This document shows positions 48,509 to 60,904 of a stretch of DNA of 64,000 nucleotides, piece after piece. Origin of the DNA: Calliopsis andreniformis (lineage: Eukaryota > Arthropoda > Insecta > Hymenoptera > Andrenidae). The stretch is taken from the NCBI RefSeq assembly GCF_051401765.1, contig NW_027480429.1, positions 12,900,157 to 12,964,156 of the forward strand. Direction: 5' to 3'. Below the pieces are notes generated by a model. It saw only the letters and a list, made by a program, of their open reading frames with translations, did not search any database and was not told the DNA's origin. Within the stretch, counting starts at the first letter, position 1. The number at the start of each line of letters is the position of its first letter. Both the position numbers and the translations under genes were made by a program.

Positions 48509-50997
48509 AAGCATAAAATACAATATAAATATAACGGTTTTTCCATCGTATAAAACGAATGATAGCAACCAGCGTGAAAGTTATGGTCATTTCTACGTTC
48601 CGGGCAACCTAGGCTTCACTCTAGGGCGTTGCTCCACCAGATCGAATAGTTATTGCCTTTGAAGTCAACGCCCGAAGCATAAAATACAAAATAAATAAAA
48701 CAGTTTTTCCATTGTATGAAACGAATAATTGCAACCAGTATGAAACTTATGGTCTTTTCCACTTTCCGAGCAACCTAGGCGTCACTCTAGGGCGTTGCTC
48801 CACCAGATCGAATAGCTAGGGACTTAGAATTCATCTCTAAAAGCATAAAATACAATTAAAATACAACAGTTTTTCCATCGTATAACAGGAATAATTGCAA
48901 CCAGTGTGAAAGTAATGGTCATTTCTACGTTCCGGGCAACCTAGGCTTCACCCTAGGGCGTTGTTCCACCAAATCGAATAGTTAGGGCCTAAGAAGTGAA
49001 CGCCAGATGCATAAAATACAATATAAATACTACAGTTTTTCCATCATATAAAACGAATAATTGCAACCAGGATGAAAGTTATGGTCATTTCTACTTTCCG
49101 GGCAACCTAGGCTTCACCCTAGGGCGCTGCTCCAACAGATTGATTAGTTAGGGCCTTAGAAGTCAATGCCCGAAGCATAAAATGCAATAAAAGTTCAACA
49201 GTTCTTCCATCATATAACAGGAATAATTGCAACCAGTGTGAAAGTAATGGTCATTTCCATGTTCCGGGCAACCTAGGCTTCACTCTTGGGCGTTGCTCCA
49301 CCAGGTCGAATAGTTAGGGCCTTAGAATTCAACGCCAGAATTCTAAAATACAATAAAGATGCAACAGCTTTTCCATCGTATAAAACGAATAATTGCAAAC
49401 AGTCTGAAAGTAATGGTCATTTCTACGTTCCAGGCAACCTAGGCTTCACCCTAGGGCGTTGTTCCACCAGATCGAATAGGTAGGGCCTAGGAAGTCAACG
49501 CCATAAGAATAAAATACAATATAAATATAACAGTTTTTCCATAGTATAAAACGAATAAAAGCAACCAGTGTGAAGGTTATGGTCATTTCAACGTTCCGGG
49601 CAATCTAGGCTTCACTCTAGGGCGTTTCTCCACCAGATCAATCAGTTAGGGCCATAGAAGTCAACGCCCGAAGCATAAAATACAAAATAAATAGTACAGT
49701 TTTTGCATCGTATAAAACGAATAATTGCTACCAGTGTGGAAGTTATGGTCATTTCCACGTTCCGGGCAGCCTAGCCTTCACTCTAGGGCGTTGCTCCACC
49801 AGATGGAATAGTTAGGGCCTTAGAAGTCAACGCCAGATGCATAAAATACAATAAAGATGCAACAGTTTTTCCATCGTATAACAGGAATAATTGCAACCAG
49901 TTTGAAAGTGATGGTCATTTTTACGTTCCGGGCAACCTAGGCTTCACTCTAGGGCGTTGTTCCACCAGATCGAACAGTTAGGCCCTAAGAAGTCAACGCC
50001 AGAAGCATAAAATACAATATAAATATAACAGTTTTTCCATCGTATAAAACGAATGAGAGCAACCAGCGTGAAAGTTATGGTCATTTCTACGTTCCGGGCA
50101 ACCTAGGCTTCACTCTAGGGCGTTGCTCCACCAGATCGAATAGTTATTGCCTTAGAAGTCAACGCCCGAAGCATAAAATACAAAATAAATAAAACAGTTT
50201 TTCCATTGTATGAAACGAATAATTGCAACCAGTATGAAACTTATGGTCTTTTCCACTTTCCGAGCAACCTAGGCTTCACCCTAGGGCGTTGCTCCAACAG
50301 ATTGAATCGTTAGGGCCTTAGAAGTCAACGCCCGAAGCAAAAAACACGATATAAATACAACAGCTTTTCCATCGTATAAAACGGATAATTGCAACCAGTG
50401 TGAAAGTAATGGTCATTTCTACTTTCCGAGCAACCTAGGCGCCACTCTAGGGCGTTGCTCCACTAGATCGAATAGCTAGGGACTTAGAATTCATCTCTAA
50501 AAGCATAAAATACAATTAAAATACAACAGTTTTTCCATCGTATAACAGGAATAATTGCAACCAGTGTGAAAGTAATGGTCATTTCTACGTTCCGGGCAAC
50601 GTAGGTTTCACTCTAGGGCGTTGATCCGCCAGAGGGAATAGTTAGGGCCTAAGGAGTCAACTCCAGAAGCATAAAATACAATATAAATACAACAGTTTTT
50701 CAATCGTATAAAACGAATAATTGCAACCAGTGTGAAAGTTATGGTCATTTCTACGTTCCGGGCAACCTAGGTTTCACTCTAGGGCGTCGCTCCAATAGGT
50801 CGAATAGCTAGGGACTTAGAATTCAACGCCAGAAGGATAAAATACAATATATCTACAACAGTTTTTTCATCGTATAAAATGAATACTTGCAAACATTGTG
50901 AAAGTTATGGTCATTTCTACGTTCCAGGCAACCAAGGCTTCACCCTAGGGCGTTGTTCCACCAGATAGAATAGGTAGGGCTTAAGAAGTCAACGCCA
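48509..50997 (+). repeat. Alpha segment, also found at 55,205-57,134
   Basis: Types in order: T15/T17, T6 (start near 48,790), T10-like (aaatcgaatag...agtgaacg), T11 (gattgattag), T12 with the hairpin, T7-like, T13/T2 hybrid, T3, T15, T17, T16 (variant 'gcaaaaaacacg'), T6 (50,452), T5 (50,618), T4 and T7 ('gggcttaag'). From about 48,900 it matches 55,203 onward at 6,303 bp (38 monomers minus five). After about 50,330 the offset falls to 6,137 bp because one T17 monomer is missing in the second copy. Confidence 0.85.
49322..49346. other. Inverted repeat in a T12 monomer
   Basis: Same perfect 9-base arms and 7-base loop as in the T12 monomer at 3,185. It lies in the alpha segment between T11 and a T7-like monomer, the canonical position. 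Confidence 0.85.
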
Positions 50998-51243
50998 GAT
51001 GCATAAAATACAATACAAATACAACAGTTTTTCCATCATATAAAACGAATAATTGCAACCAGGATGAAAGTTATGGTCATTTCTACTTTCCGGGCAACCT
51101 AGGCTTCACCCTAGGGCGTTGTTCCACCAAATCGAATAGTTAGGGCCTAAGAAGTGAACGCCAGATGCATAAAATACAATACAAATACAACAGTTTTTCC
51201 ATCATATAAAACGAATAATTGCAACCAGGATGAAAGTTATGGT
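50995..51243 (+). repeat. Adjacent near-identical monomers (1.5-monomer tandem duplication)
   Basis: The stretch beginning 'ccagatgcataaaatac' at 50,995 recurs exactly 166 bp later at 51,161, with 'catcatataaaacg' and 'aaccaggatgaaag' in both. Side-by-side identical monomers are uncommon here, since neighbours normally belong to different types, so this is a recent single-monomer slip or exchange. It sits exactly between the two ~6.8-kb segments. Confidence 0.82.
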
Positions 51244-52525
51244 CATTTCTACGTTCCGGGCAACCTAGGCTTCACTCTATGACGTTCTTCCACCACATCG
51301 AATAGCTACGGCCTCAGAAGTCAACGCCTGAAGTATAAAAGGCATTAAAAATACAACAGTCTCTCCATCCTATAACAGGAATAATTGCAACCCGTGTGAA
51401 AGTAATGGTCATTTCTACGTTCCAGGCAACCTAGGCTTCACTCTAGGGCGTTGTTCCACCAGATCGAATAGTTAGGGCCTAAGAAGTCAACGACAGAAGC
51501 ATAAAATACAATATAAATATATCAGTTTTTCCATCGTATAAAACGAATAATAGCAGCCAGTGTGAAAGTTATGGTGATTTCTACGGTCCGGGCAACCTAG
51601 GCTTCACTCTAGGGCGTTGCTCCACCAGATCAAACAGTTAGGGCCTTAGAAGCCAACGCTCGAAGCATTAAATACCAAATAAATAGAACAGTTTTTCCAT
51701 TGTATAAAACGAATAATTGCTACCAGTGTAAAAGTTATGGTCATTTCTACGTTCCGGGCAACCTAGGCTTCACCCTAAGCCGTTGTTCCACCAGATCGAA
51801 TAGTTAGGGCCTAAGAAGTGAACGCCAGAAGCATAAAATGCAATACAGATAAAACAGTTTTTCCAACGTATAACTGGATTAATTGCAACCAGTTTGTAAG
51901 TGATGGTCATTTCTCCTTTCCGGGCAACCTAGGCTACACTCTAGGGCGTTGCTCTACTAGATCGAATAGCTAGGGCCTTAGAAGTCAACGCCAGAAGCAT
52001 AAAGTACAATATAAATACAACAGTTTTTCCATCGTATAAAACAAATAATTGCAACCAGTATGATACTTATGGTCATTTCTACTTTCCGAGCAACCTAGGC
52101 TTCACCCTAGGGCGTTGCTCCAACAGATTGAATAGTTAGGGCCTTAGAAGTCAACGCCCGGACCATAAAATGCAAAAAAAATACAACAGTGTTTCCATCA
52201 TATAACAGGAATAATTGCAACCAGTTTGAAAGTGATGGCCAATTCTACGTTCCGGGCAACCTACGCTTCACTCTATTGCGTTGCTCCACCAGATCGAATA
52301 GTTAGTGCCTTAGAAGTCAACGCCAGAAGCATATAATACAATATAAATACAACAGTGTTTCCATCGTATAAAACGAATAATTGCAACCAGTATGAAACTT
52401 ATGGTCATCTCTACTTTCCGAGCAAGCTAAGCTTCACCCTAGGGCGTTGCTCCAACAGATTCAATAGTTAGGACCTTAGAAGTGAACGCCAGAACCATAA
52501 AATGCAAAAAAATACAACAGTGTTT
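51244..52525 (+). repeat. Gamma-region segment, second copy of 44,440-45,720
   Basis: Repeats 44,440-45,720 at a 6,804-bp offset (41 monomers minus two), including the rare 'ctctatgacgttcttcc' monomer (gacg at 51,281), 'agccaacgctcg', 'aacgtataactgg' and 'cgcccggaccataaaatgc'. Differences include 'atggtgattt' against 'atggtcattt' near 51,575 and 'gatactt' against 'gaaactt' near 52,063. Homology ends near 52,525 inside a gamma monomer (gtttccaac in place of gtttccatc). Confidence 0.88.
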
Positions 52526-54180
52526 CCAACTTATAACAGGAATAATTGCAACCAGTTTGATAGTGATAGCCAATTCTACGTTCCGGGCAACCCAGGCTTC
52601 TCTCTAGGGCGTTGCTCCACCAGATCGAATAGATAGTGCCTTAGAAGTCAACGCTAGAAGCATAAAATACAATATAAATACAACAGTTTTTCCATTGTAT
52701 AAAACGAATAATTGCAACCAGTATGTAACTTATGGTCATTTCTACTTTCCAAGCAACCTAGGCTTCACCCTAGGGCCTTGCTCCAACAGATTGAATAGTT
52801 AGGGCCTTAGAAGTCAACGCCCGAACCTTAAAATGCAAAAAAAATACAACAGTGTTTCCATCATATATCAGGAATAACTGCAACCAGTTTGAAAGTGATG
52901 GCCAATTCTACGTTCCGGGCAAACTAGGTTTCACTCCATGGCGTTGCTCCACCAGACCGAATAGTTACGGCCTAAGAAGTCAACGACAGAAGCATAAAAT
53001 ACGATATAAATACAACAGCTTTTCCATCGTATAGAACGAATAATTGCAACCAGTATGATACTTATGGTCATTTCTACTTTCCGAGCAAGCTAGGCTTCAC
53101 CCTAGGGCGTTGCTCCAACAGATTGAAAGTTAGGGCCTTAGAAGTCAACGCCCGAAGCATAAAATGCAATAAAAATACAACAGTGTTTCCATCGTATAAA
53201 ACGAATAATTGCAGCCAGTTTGAAAGTGATGGCCAATTCTACCTTCCGGGCAACCTAGGCTTCACTCTAGGGCGTGCTCCACCAGATCGAATAGTTAGTG
53301 CCTTAGAAGTCAACGCCAGAAGCATAAAATACAATATAAATACAACAGTTTTTCCATCGTATAAAACGAATAATTGCAACCAGTATGAAACTTAAGTTCA
53401 TTTCTACTTTCCGAGCAACCTAGGCTTCACCCTAGGGCGTTGCTCCAACGGATTGAATAGTTAGGGCCTTAGAAGTCAACGCCCGAACCATAAAATGCAA
53501 AAAAAATACAACAGTGTTTCCATCATATAACAGCAATAATTGCAACCAGTTTGAAAGTGATGGCCAATTCTACGTTCCGGCAACCTAGGTTTCACTCCAG
53601 GGCGTTGCTCCACCAGACCGAATAGTTACGGCCTAAGAAGTCAACGCCAGAAGCATAAAATACGATATAAATACAACAGCTTCTCCATCGTACAAAACGA
53701 ATAATTGCAACCAGTGTGAAAGTAATGGTCATTTCTACGTTCTGAGCACCCTAGGCGTCTCTCTAGGGCGTTGCTCCACCACATCTAATAGCTACGGCCT
53801 TAGAAGTCAACGCCAGAGGCATAAAATACAGTATAAATGCAACAGCTTTTCCACGTATAAAACGAATAATTCCAACCAGTATGAAACTTATGGTCATTTC
53901 TACTTTCCGAGCAACCTAGGCTTCACCCTAGGGCGTTGCTCCAACGGATTGAATAGTTAGGGCCTTAGAAGTCAGCGCTAGAAGCATAAAATACAATATA
54001 AATACAACAGTTTTTCCATTGTATAAAACGAATAATTGCAACCAGTATGTAACTTATGGTCATTTCTACTTTCCAAGCAATCTAAGCTTCACCCTAGGGC
54101 CTTGCTCCAACAGATTGAATAGTTAGGGCCTTAGAACTCAACGCCCGAACCTTAAAATACAAAAAAAATACAACAGTGTT
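52526..54180 (+). repeat. Ten private gamma monomers
   Basis: About 1,655 bp of gamma monomers ('ctagaagcataaaatac', 'cgaaccttaaaatgc', 'caaaaaaaatac', 'gagcaccctaggcgtctc') that occupy the place taken by the extra 10-mer copy in the first segment. The segment contains small one- or two-base losses ('gggcgtgctcc' near 53,271, 'gttccggcaacc' near 53,574, 'ttccacgtataaa' near 53,850), so this patch is less well kept than its surroundings. 53,612-53,830 is closely related to 44,150-44,360. No gene is present. Confidence 0.8.
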
Positions 54181-57134
54181 TCCATCATATATCAGGAATA
54201 ACTGCAACCAGTTTGAAAGTGATGGCCAATTCTACGTTCCGGGCAACCTAGGTTTCACTCCATGGCGTTGCTCCACCAGATTCAACAGTTAGGGCCTTAT
54301 AAGTCAACGCCCGAAGCATAAAATATAAAATAAATAGTACAGTTTTTGCATCGTATAAAACGAATAATTGCTACCAGTGTGGAAGTTATGGTCATTTCCA
54401 CGTTCCGGGTAGCCTAGGCTTCACTCTAGGGCGTTGCTCCACCAGATGGAACAGTTAGGGCCTTAGAAGTCAACGCCAGATACATAAAATACAATAACGA
54501 TGCAACAGTTTTTCCATCGTATAACAGGAATAATAGCAACCAGTGTGAAAGTTATGGTCATTTCAACGTTCCGGGCTTCCTAGGCTTCACTCTATGGCGT
54601 TGCTCCACCACATCGAATAGCTACGGCCTTAGAAGTCAACGCCTGAAGCATAAAATGCAATAAAAATACAACAGTTTTTTCACCGTATAACAGGAATAAT
54701 TGCAACCGGTGTGAAATTTATGGTCATTCCTACATTCCGAGCAACCTAGACTTCACTCTAGAGCGTTTCTCCACCAGATCGAATAGTTAGGTCCTTAGAA
54801 GTTGACACCAGAAGCATAAAATACGATATAAATACAAGATTTTGTCCTTCGTAGAACAGGAATATTTGCAACCAGTGCGAAAGTTATGGTCATTTCTGCG
54901 TTCCGGGCAACCTAGGCTTCACTCTAGGGCGTTGCTCCACCAGATTCAACAGCTAGGGCCATAGAAGTCAACGCCCGAAACATAAAATACAAAATAAATA
55001 GTACAGTTTTTGCATCGTATAAAACGTATAATTGCTACCAGTGTGGAAGTTATGGTCATTTCCACGTTCCGGGCAGCCTAGGCTTCACTCTAGGGCGTTG
55101 CTCCACCAGATGGAATAGTTAGGGCCTTAGAAGTCAACGCCAGATGCATAAAATACAATAAAGATGCAACAGTTTTTCCATCGTATAACAGGAATAATTG
55201 CAACCAGTTTGAAAGTGATGGTCATTTTTACGTTCCGGGCAACCTAGGCTTCACCCTAGGGCGTTGTTCCACCAAATCGAATAGTTAGGGCCTAAGAAGT
55301 GAACGCCAGATGCATAAAATACAATATAAATACAACAGTTTTTCCATCATATAAAACGAATAATTGCAACCAGGATGAAAGTTATGGTCATTTCTACTTT
55401 CCGGGCAACCTAGGCTTCACCCTAGGGAGCTGCTCCAACAGATTGATTAGTTAGGGCCTTAGAAGTCAATGCCCGAAGCATAAAATGCAATAAAAGTACA
55501 ACAGTTCTTCCATCATATAACAGGAATAATTGCAACCCGTGTGAAAGTAATGGTCATTTCCATGTTCCGGGCAACCTAGGCTTCACTCTAGGGCGTTGCT
55601 CCACCAGATCGAATAGTTAGGGCCTTAGAATTCAACGCCAGAATTCTAAAATACAATAAAGATGCAACAGCTTTTCCATCGTATAAAACGAATAATTGCA
55701 AACAGTCTGAAAGTAATGGTCATTTCTACGTTCCAGGCAACCTAGGCTTCACCCTAGGCCGTTGTTCCACCAGATCGAATAGGTAGGGCCTAGGAAGTCA
55801 ACGCCATAAGAATAAAATACAATATAAATATAACAGTTTTTCCATCGTATAAAACGAATAAAAGCAACCAGTGTGAAGGTTATGGTCATTTCAACGTTCC
55901 GGGCAATCTAGGCTTCACTCTAGGGCGTTGCTCCACCAGATCAATCAGTTAGGGCCATAGAAGTCAACGCCCGAAGCATAAAATACAAAATAAATAGTAC
56001 AGTTTTTGCATCGTATAAAACGAATAATTGCTACCAGTGTGGAAGTTATGGTCATTTCCACGTTCCGGGCAGCCTAGGCTTCACTCTAGGGCGTTGCTCC
56101 ACCAGATGGAATAGTTAGGGCCTTAGAAGTCAACGCCAGATGCATAAAATACAATAAAGATGCAACAGTTTTTCCATCGTATAACAGGAATAATTGCAAC
56201 CAGTTTGAAAGTGATGGTCATTTTTACGTTCCGGGCAACCTAGGCTTCACTCTAGGGCGTTGTTCCACCAGATCGAACAGTTAGGCCCTAAGAAGTCAAC
56301 GCCAGAAGCATAAAATACAATATAAATATAACAGTTTTTCCATCGTATAAAACGAATGAGAGCAACCAGCGTGAAAGTTATGGTCATTTCTACGTTCCGG
56401 GCAACCTAGGCTTCACTCTAGGGCGTTGCTCCACCAGATCGAATAGTTATTGCCTTAGAAGTCAACGCCCGAAGCAAAAAACACGATATAAATACAACAG
56501 CTTTTCCATCGTATAAAACGGATAATTGCAACCAGTGTGAAAGTAATGGTCATTTCTACTTTCCGAGCAACCTAGGCGTCACTCTAGGGCGTTGCTCCAC
56601 CAGATCGAATAGCTGGGGACTTAGAATTCATCTCTAAAAGCATAAAATACAATTAAAATACAACAGTTTTTCCATCGTATAACAGGAATAATTGCAACCA
56701 GTGTGAAAGTAATGGTCATTTCTACGTTCCGGGCAACGTAGGTTTCACTCTAGGGCGTTGATCCGCCAGAGGGAATAGGTAGGGCCTAAGGAGTCAACTC
56801 CAGAAGCATAAAATACAATATAAATACAACAGTTTTTCAATCGTATAAAACGAATAATTGCAACCAGTGTGAAAGTTATGGTCATTTCTACGTTCCGGGC
56901 AACCTAGGTTTCACTCTAGGGCGTCGCTCCAATAGGTCGAATAGCTAGGGACTTAGAATTCAACGCAAGAAGGATAAAATACAATATACCTACAACAGTT
57001 TTTTCATCGTATAAAATGAATACTTGCAAACATTGTGAAAGTTATGGTCATTTCTACGTTCCAGGCAACCAAGGCTTCACCCTAGGGCGTTGTTCCACCA
57101 GATCGAATAGGTAGGGCTTAAGAAGTCAACGCCT
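54181..57134 (+). repeat. Second copy of 47,380-50,997 with four monomers missing
   Basis: From 54,181 it repeats 47,380-48,435 at 6,801 bp. At about 55,240 it jumps to the equivalent of 48,937, so three monomers are missing and the offset becomes 6,303 bp. At about 56,460 it skips one further T17 monomer and the offset becomes 6,137 bp. Both losses are whole multiples of 166 bp (498 and 166). Shared rare variants such as 'gcaaaaaacacg' and 'gggcttaag' prove common descent. It ends near 57,134, where 'ccttaagaat' replaces 'ccagatgcat'. Confidence 0.87.
55625..55649. other. Inverted repeat in a T12 monomer
   Basis: Perfect copy of the 9-base dyad, 6,303 bp from the one at 49,322 and therefore part of the same duplicated segment. 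Confidence 0.85.
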
Positions 57135-57584
57135 TAAGAATAAAATACAATATAAATATAACAGTTTTTCCATCGTATAAAACGAATAATAGCAACCAGT
57201 GTGAAAGTTATGGTCATTCCTACGTTCCGGGCGACCTAGTCTTCAGTCTGGGGCGTTGTTCCACCAGATCGAATAGTTAGGGCCTAAGAAGTCAACGCCA
57301 GAAGCATAAAATACAATATAAATATAACAGTTTTTCCATCGTATAAAACGAATAATAGCAACCAGTGTGAAAGTTATGGTCATTTCAACGTTCCGGGCTT
57401 CCTAGGCTTCACTCTATGGCGTTGCTCCACCACATCGAATAGCTACGGCCTTAGAAGTCAACGCCTGAAGCATAAAATGCAATAAAAATACAACAGTTTT
57501 TTCACCGTATAACAGGAATAATTGCAACAAGCGTGAAGGTAATGGTCATTTTTGCGTTCCGGGCAACGTAGGTTTCACTCTAGG
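57135..57584 (+). repeat. Alpha monomers T7/T8/T9 to a T10/T5 join
   Basis: Follows canonical order T7, T8 ('cttcagtctgggg' near 57,240) and T9 (start near 57,418). The next monomer then turns into the end of a T6 ('gggcaacgtagg' near 57,561), so T10 to T17 are skipped. The join lies within a monomer and keeps the 166-bp register exactly. Confidence 0.82.
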
Positions 57585-59410
57585 GCGTTGATCCGCCAGA
57601 GGGAATAGTTAGGGCCTAAGGAGTCAACTCCAGAAGCATAAAATACAATATAAATACAACAGTTTTTCAATCGTATAAAACGAATAATTGCAACCAGTGT
57701 GAAAGTTATGGTCATTTCTTCGTTCCGGGCAACCTAGGTTTCACTCTAGGGCGACGCTCCAATATGTCGAATAGCTAGGGACTTAGAATTCAACGCCAGA
57801 AGGATAAAATACAATATATGTACAACAGTTTTTTCATCGTATAAAATGAATACTTGCAAACATTGTGAAAGTTATGGTCATTTCTACGTTCCAGGCAACC
57901 TAGGCTTCACCCTAGGGCGTTGTTCCACCAGATCGAATAGGTAGGGCCTAAGAAGTCAACGCCTTAAGAATAAAATACAATATAAATATAACAGTTTTTC
58001 CATCGTATAAAACGAATAATTGCAACCAGGATGAAAGTTATGGTCATTTCTACTTTCCGGGCAACCTAGGCTTCACCCTAGGGCGCTGCTCCAACAGATT
58101 GATTAGTTAGGGCCTTAGAAGTCAATGCCCGAAGCATAAAATGCAATAAAAGTACAACAGTTCTTCCATCATATAACAGGAATAATAGCAACCAGTGTGA
58201 AAGTAATGGTCATTTCCATGTTCCGAGCAACCTAGGCGTCACTCTAGGGCGTTGCTCCACCAGATCGAATAGCTAGGGACATAGAATTCATCTCTAAAAG
58301 CATAAAATACAATTAAAATACAACAGTTTTTCCATCGTATAACAGGAATAATTGCAACCAGTGTGAAAGTAATGGCCATTTCTACGTTCCGGGCAACGTA
58401 GGTTTCACTCTAGGGCGTTGATCCGCCAGAGGGAATAGTTAGGGCCTAAGGAGTCAACTCCAGAAGCATAAAATACAATATAAATACAACAGTTTTTCAA
58501 TCGTATAAAACGAATAATTGCAACCAGTGTGAAAGTTATGGTCATTTCTTCGTTCCGGGCAACCTAGGTTTCACTCTAGGGCGACGCTCCAATAGGTCGA
58601 ATAGCTAGGGACTTAGAATTCAACGCCAGAAGGATAAAATACAATATATGTACAACAGTTTTTTCATCGTATAAAATGAATACTTGCAAACATTGTGAAA
58701 GTTATGGTCATTTCTACGTTCCAGGCAACCTAGGCTTCACCCTAGGGCGTTGTTCCACCAGATCGAATAGGTAGGGCCTAAGAAGTCAACGCCATAAGAA
58801 TAAAATACAATATAAATATAACAGTTTTTCAATCGTATAAAACGAATAATAGCAACCAGTGTGAAAGTTATGGTCATTTCAACGTTCCGGGCAACCTAGG
58901 CTTCACTCTAGGGCGTTGTTCCACCAGATCGAACAGTTAGGCCCTAAGAAGTCGACGCCAGAAGCATAAAATACAATATAAATATAACAGTTTTTCCATC
59001 GTATAAAACGAATGATAGCAACCAGTGTGAAAGTTATGGTCATTTCTACGTTCCGGGCAACCTAGGCTTCACTCTAGGGCGTTGCTCCACCAGATCGAAT
59101 AGTTATTGCCTTAGAAGTCAACGCCCGAAGCATAAAATACAAAATAAATAAAACAGTTTTTCCATTGTATGAAACGAATAATTGCAACCAGTATGAAACT
59201 TATGGTCTTTTCCACTTTCCGAGCAACCTAGGCTTCACCCTAGGGCGTTGCTCCAACAGATTGAATAGTTAGGGCCTTAGAAGTCAACGCCCGAAGCATA
59301 AAATACGATATAAATACAACAGCTTTTCCATCGTATAAAAAGGATAATTGCAACCAGTGTGAAAGTAATGGTCATTTCTACGTTCCGAGCAACCTAGGCG
59401 TCACTCTAGG
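57585..59410 (+). repeat. Five-monomer duplication (830 bp) plus T15-T17-T16
   Basis: T5-T4-T7-T11-T6 (starts 57,585, 57,751, 57,917, 58,083, 58,249) is followed by T5-T4-T7 again (58,415, 58,581, 58,747). Two private variants, 'tttcttcgttccggg' (about 57,716 and 58,546) and 'gggcgacgctcc' (57,749 and 58,579), occur in both copies exactly 830 bp apart. T15 (58,913), T17 (59,079) and T16 (59,245) then complete the unit up to T6 at 59,411. Confidence 0.87.
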
Positions 59411-60904
59411 GCGTTGCTCCACCAGATCGAATAGCTAGGGACTTAGAATTCATCTCTAAAAGCATAAAATACAATTAAAATACAACAGTTTTTCCATCGT
59501 ATAACAGGAATAATTGCAACCAGTGTGAAAGTAATGGTCATTTCTACGTTCCGGGCAACGTAGGTTTCACTCTAGGGCGTTGATCCGCCAGAGGGAATAG
59601 TTAGGGCCTAAGGAGTCAACTCCAGAAGCATAAAATACAATATAAATACAACAGTTTTTCAATCGTATAAAACGAATAATTGCAACCAGTGTGAAAGTTA
59701 TGGTCATTTCTACGTTCCGGGCAACCTAGGTTTTACTCTAGGGCGTCGCTCCAATAGGTCAAATAGCTAGGGACTTAGAATTCAACGACAGAAGGATAAA
59801 ATACAATATATGTACAACAGTTTTTTCATCGTATAAAATGAATACTTGCAAACATTGTGAAAGTTATGGTCATTTCTACGTTCCAGGCAACCTAGGCTTC
59901 ACCCTAGGGCGTTGTTCCACCAGATCGAATAGGTAGGGCCTAAGAAGTCAACGCCATAAGAATAAAATACAATATAAATATAACAGTTTTTCCATCGTAT
60001 AAAACGAATAATAGCAACCAGTGAGAAAGTTATGGTCATTTCTACGTTCCGGGCGACCTAGTCTTCAGTCTGGGGCGTTGTTCCACCAGATCGAATAGTT
60101 AGGGCCTAAGAAGTCAACGCCAGAAGCATAAAATACAATATAAATATAACAGTTTTTCCATCGTATAAAACGAATAATAGCAACCAGTGTGAAAGTTATG
60201 ATCATTTCAACGTTCCGGGCTTCCTAGGCTTCACTCTATGGCGTTGCTCCACCACATCGAATAGCTACGGCCTTAGAAGTCAACGCCTGAAGCATAAAAT
60301 GCAATAAAAATACAACAGTTTTTTCACCGTATAACAGGAATAATTGCAACAAGCGTGAAGGTAATGGTCATTTCTGCGTTCCGGGCAACCTAGGCTTCAC
60401 CCTAGGGCGTTGTTCCACCAGATCGAACAGTTAGGCCCTAAGAAGTCAACGCCAGAAGCATAAAATACAATATAAATATAACGGTTTTTCCATCGTATAA
60501 AACGAATGATAGCAACCAGTGTGAAAGTTATGGTCATTTCTACGTTCCGGGCAACCTAGGCTTCACTCTAGGGCGTTGCTCCACCAGATTGAATAGTTAG
60601 GGCCTTAGAAGTCAACGCCCGAAGCATAAAATACGATATAAATACAACAGCTTTTCCATCGTATAAAACGGATAATTGCAACCAGTGTGAAAGTAATGGT
60701 CATTTCTACGTTCCGGGCAACCTAGGCTTCACTCTAGAGCGTTGCTCCACCAGATTGAATAGTTAGGGCCTTAGAAGTCAACGCCCGAAGCATAAAATAC
60801 GATATAAATACAACAGCTTTTCCATCGTATAAAACGGATAATTGCAACCAGTGTGAAAGTAATGGTCATTTCTACGTTCCGAGCAACCTAGGCGTCACTC
60901 TAGG
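59411..60904 (+). repeat. Alpha higher-order unit, nine-monomer variant (1,494 bp)
   Basis: From T6 at 59,411 to T6 at 60,905: T6, T5, T4, T7, T8 (60,075), T9 (60,241), a T10/T15 hybrid (60,407), T16 (60,573) and a second T16 (60,739). The two T16 monomers are adjacent and almost identical. Compared with the 17-monomer unit, T11 to T15 are deleted through the T10/T15 hybrid. All distances are exact multiples of 166 bp. Confidence 0.86.
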
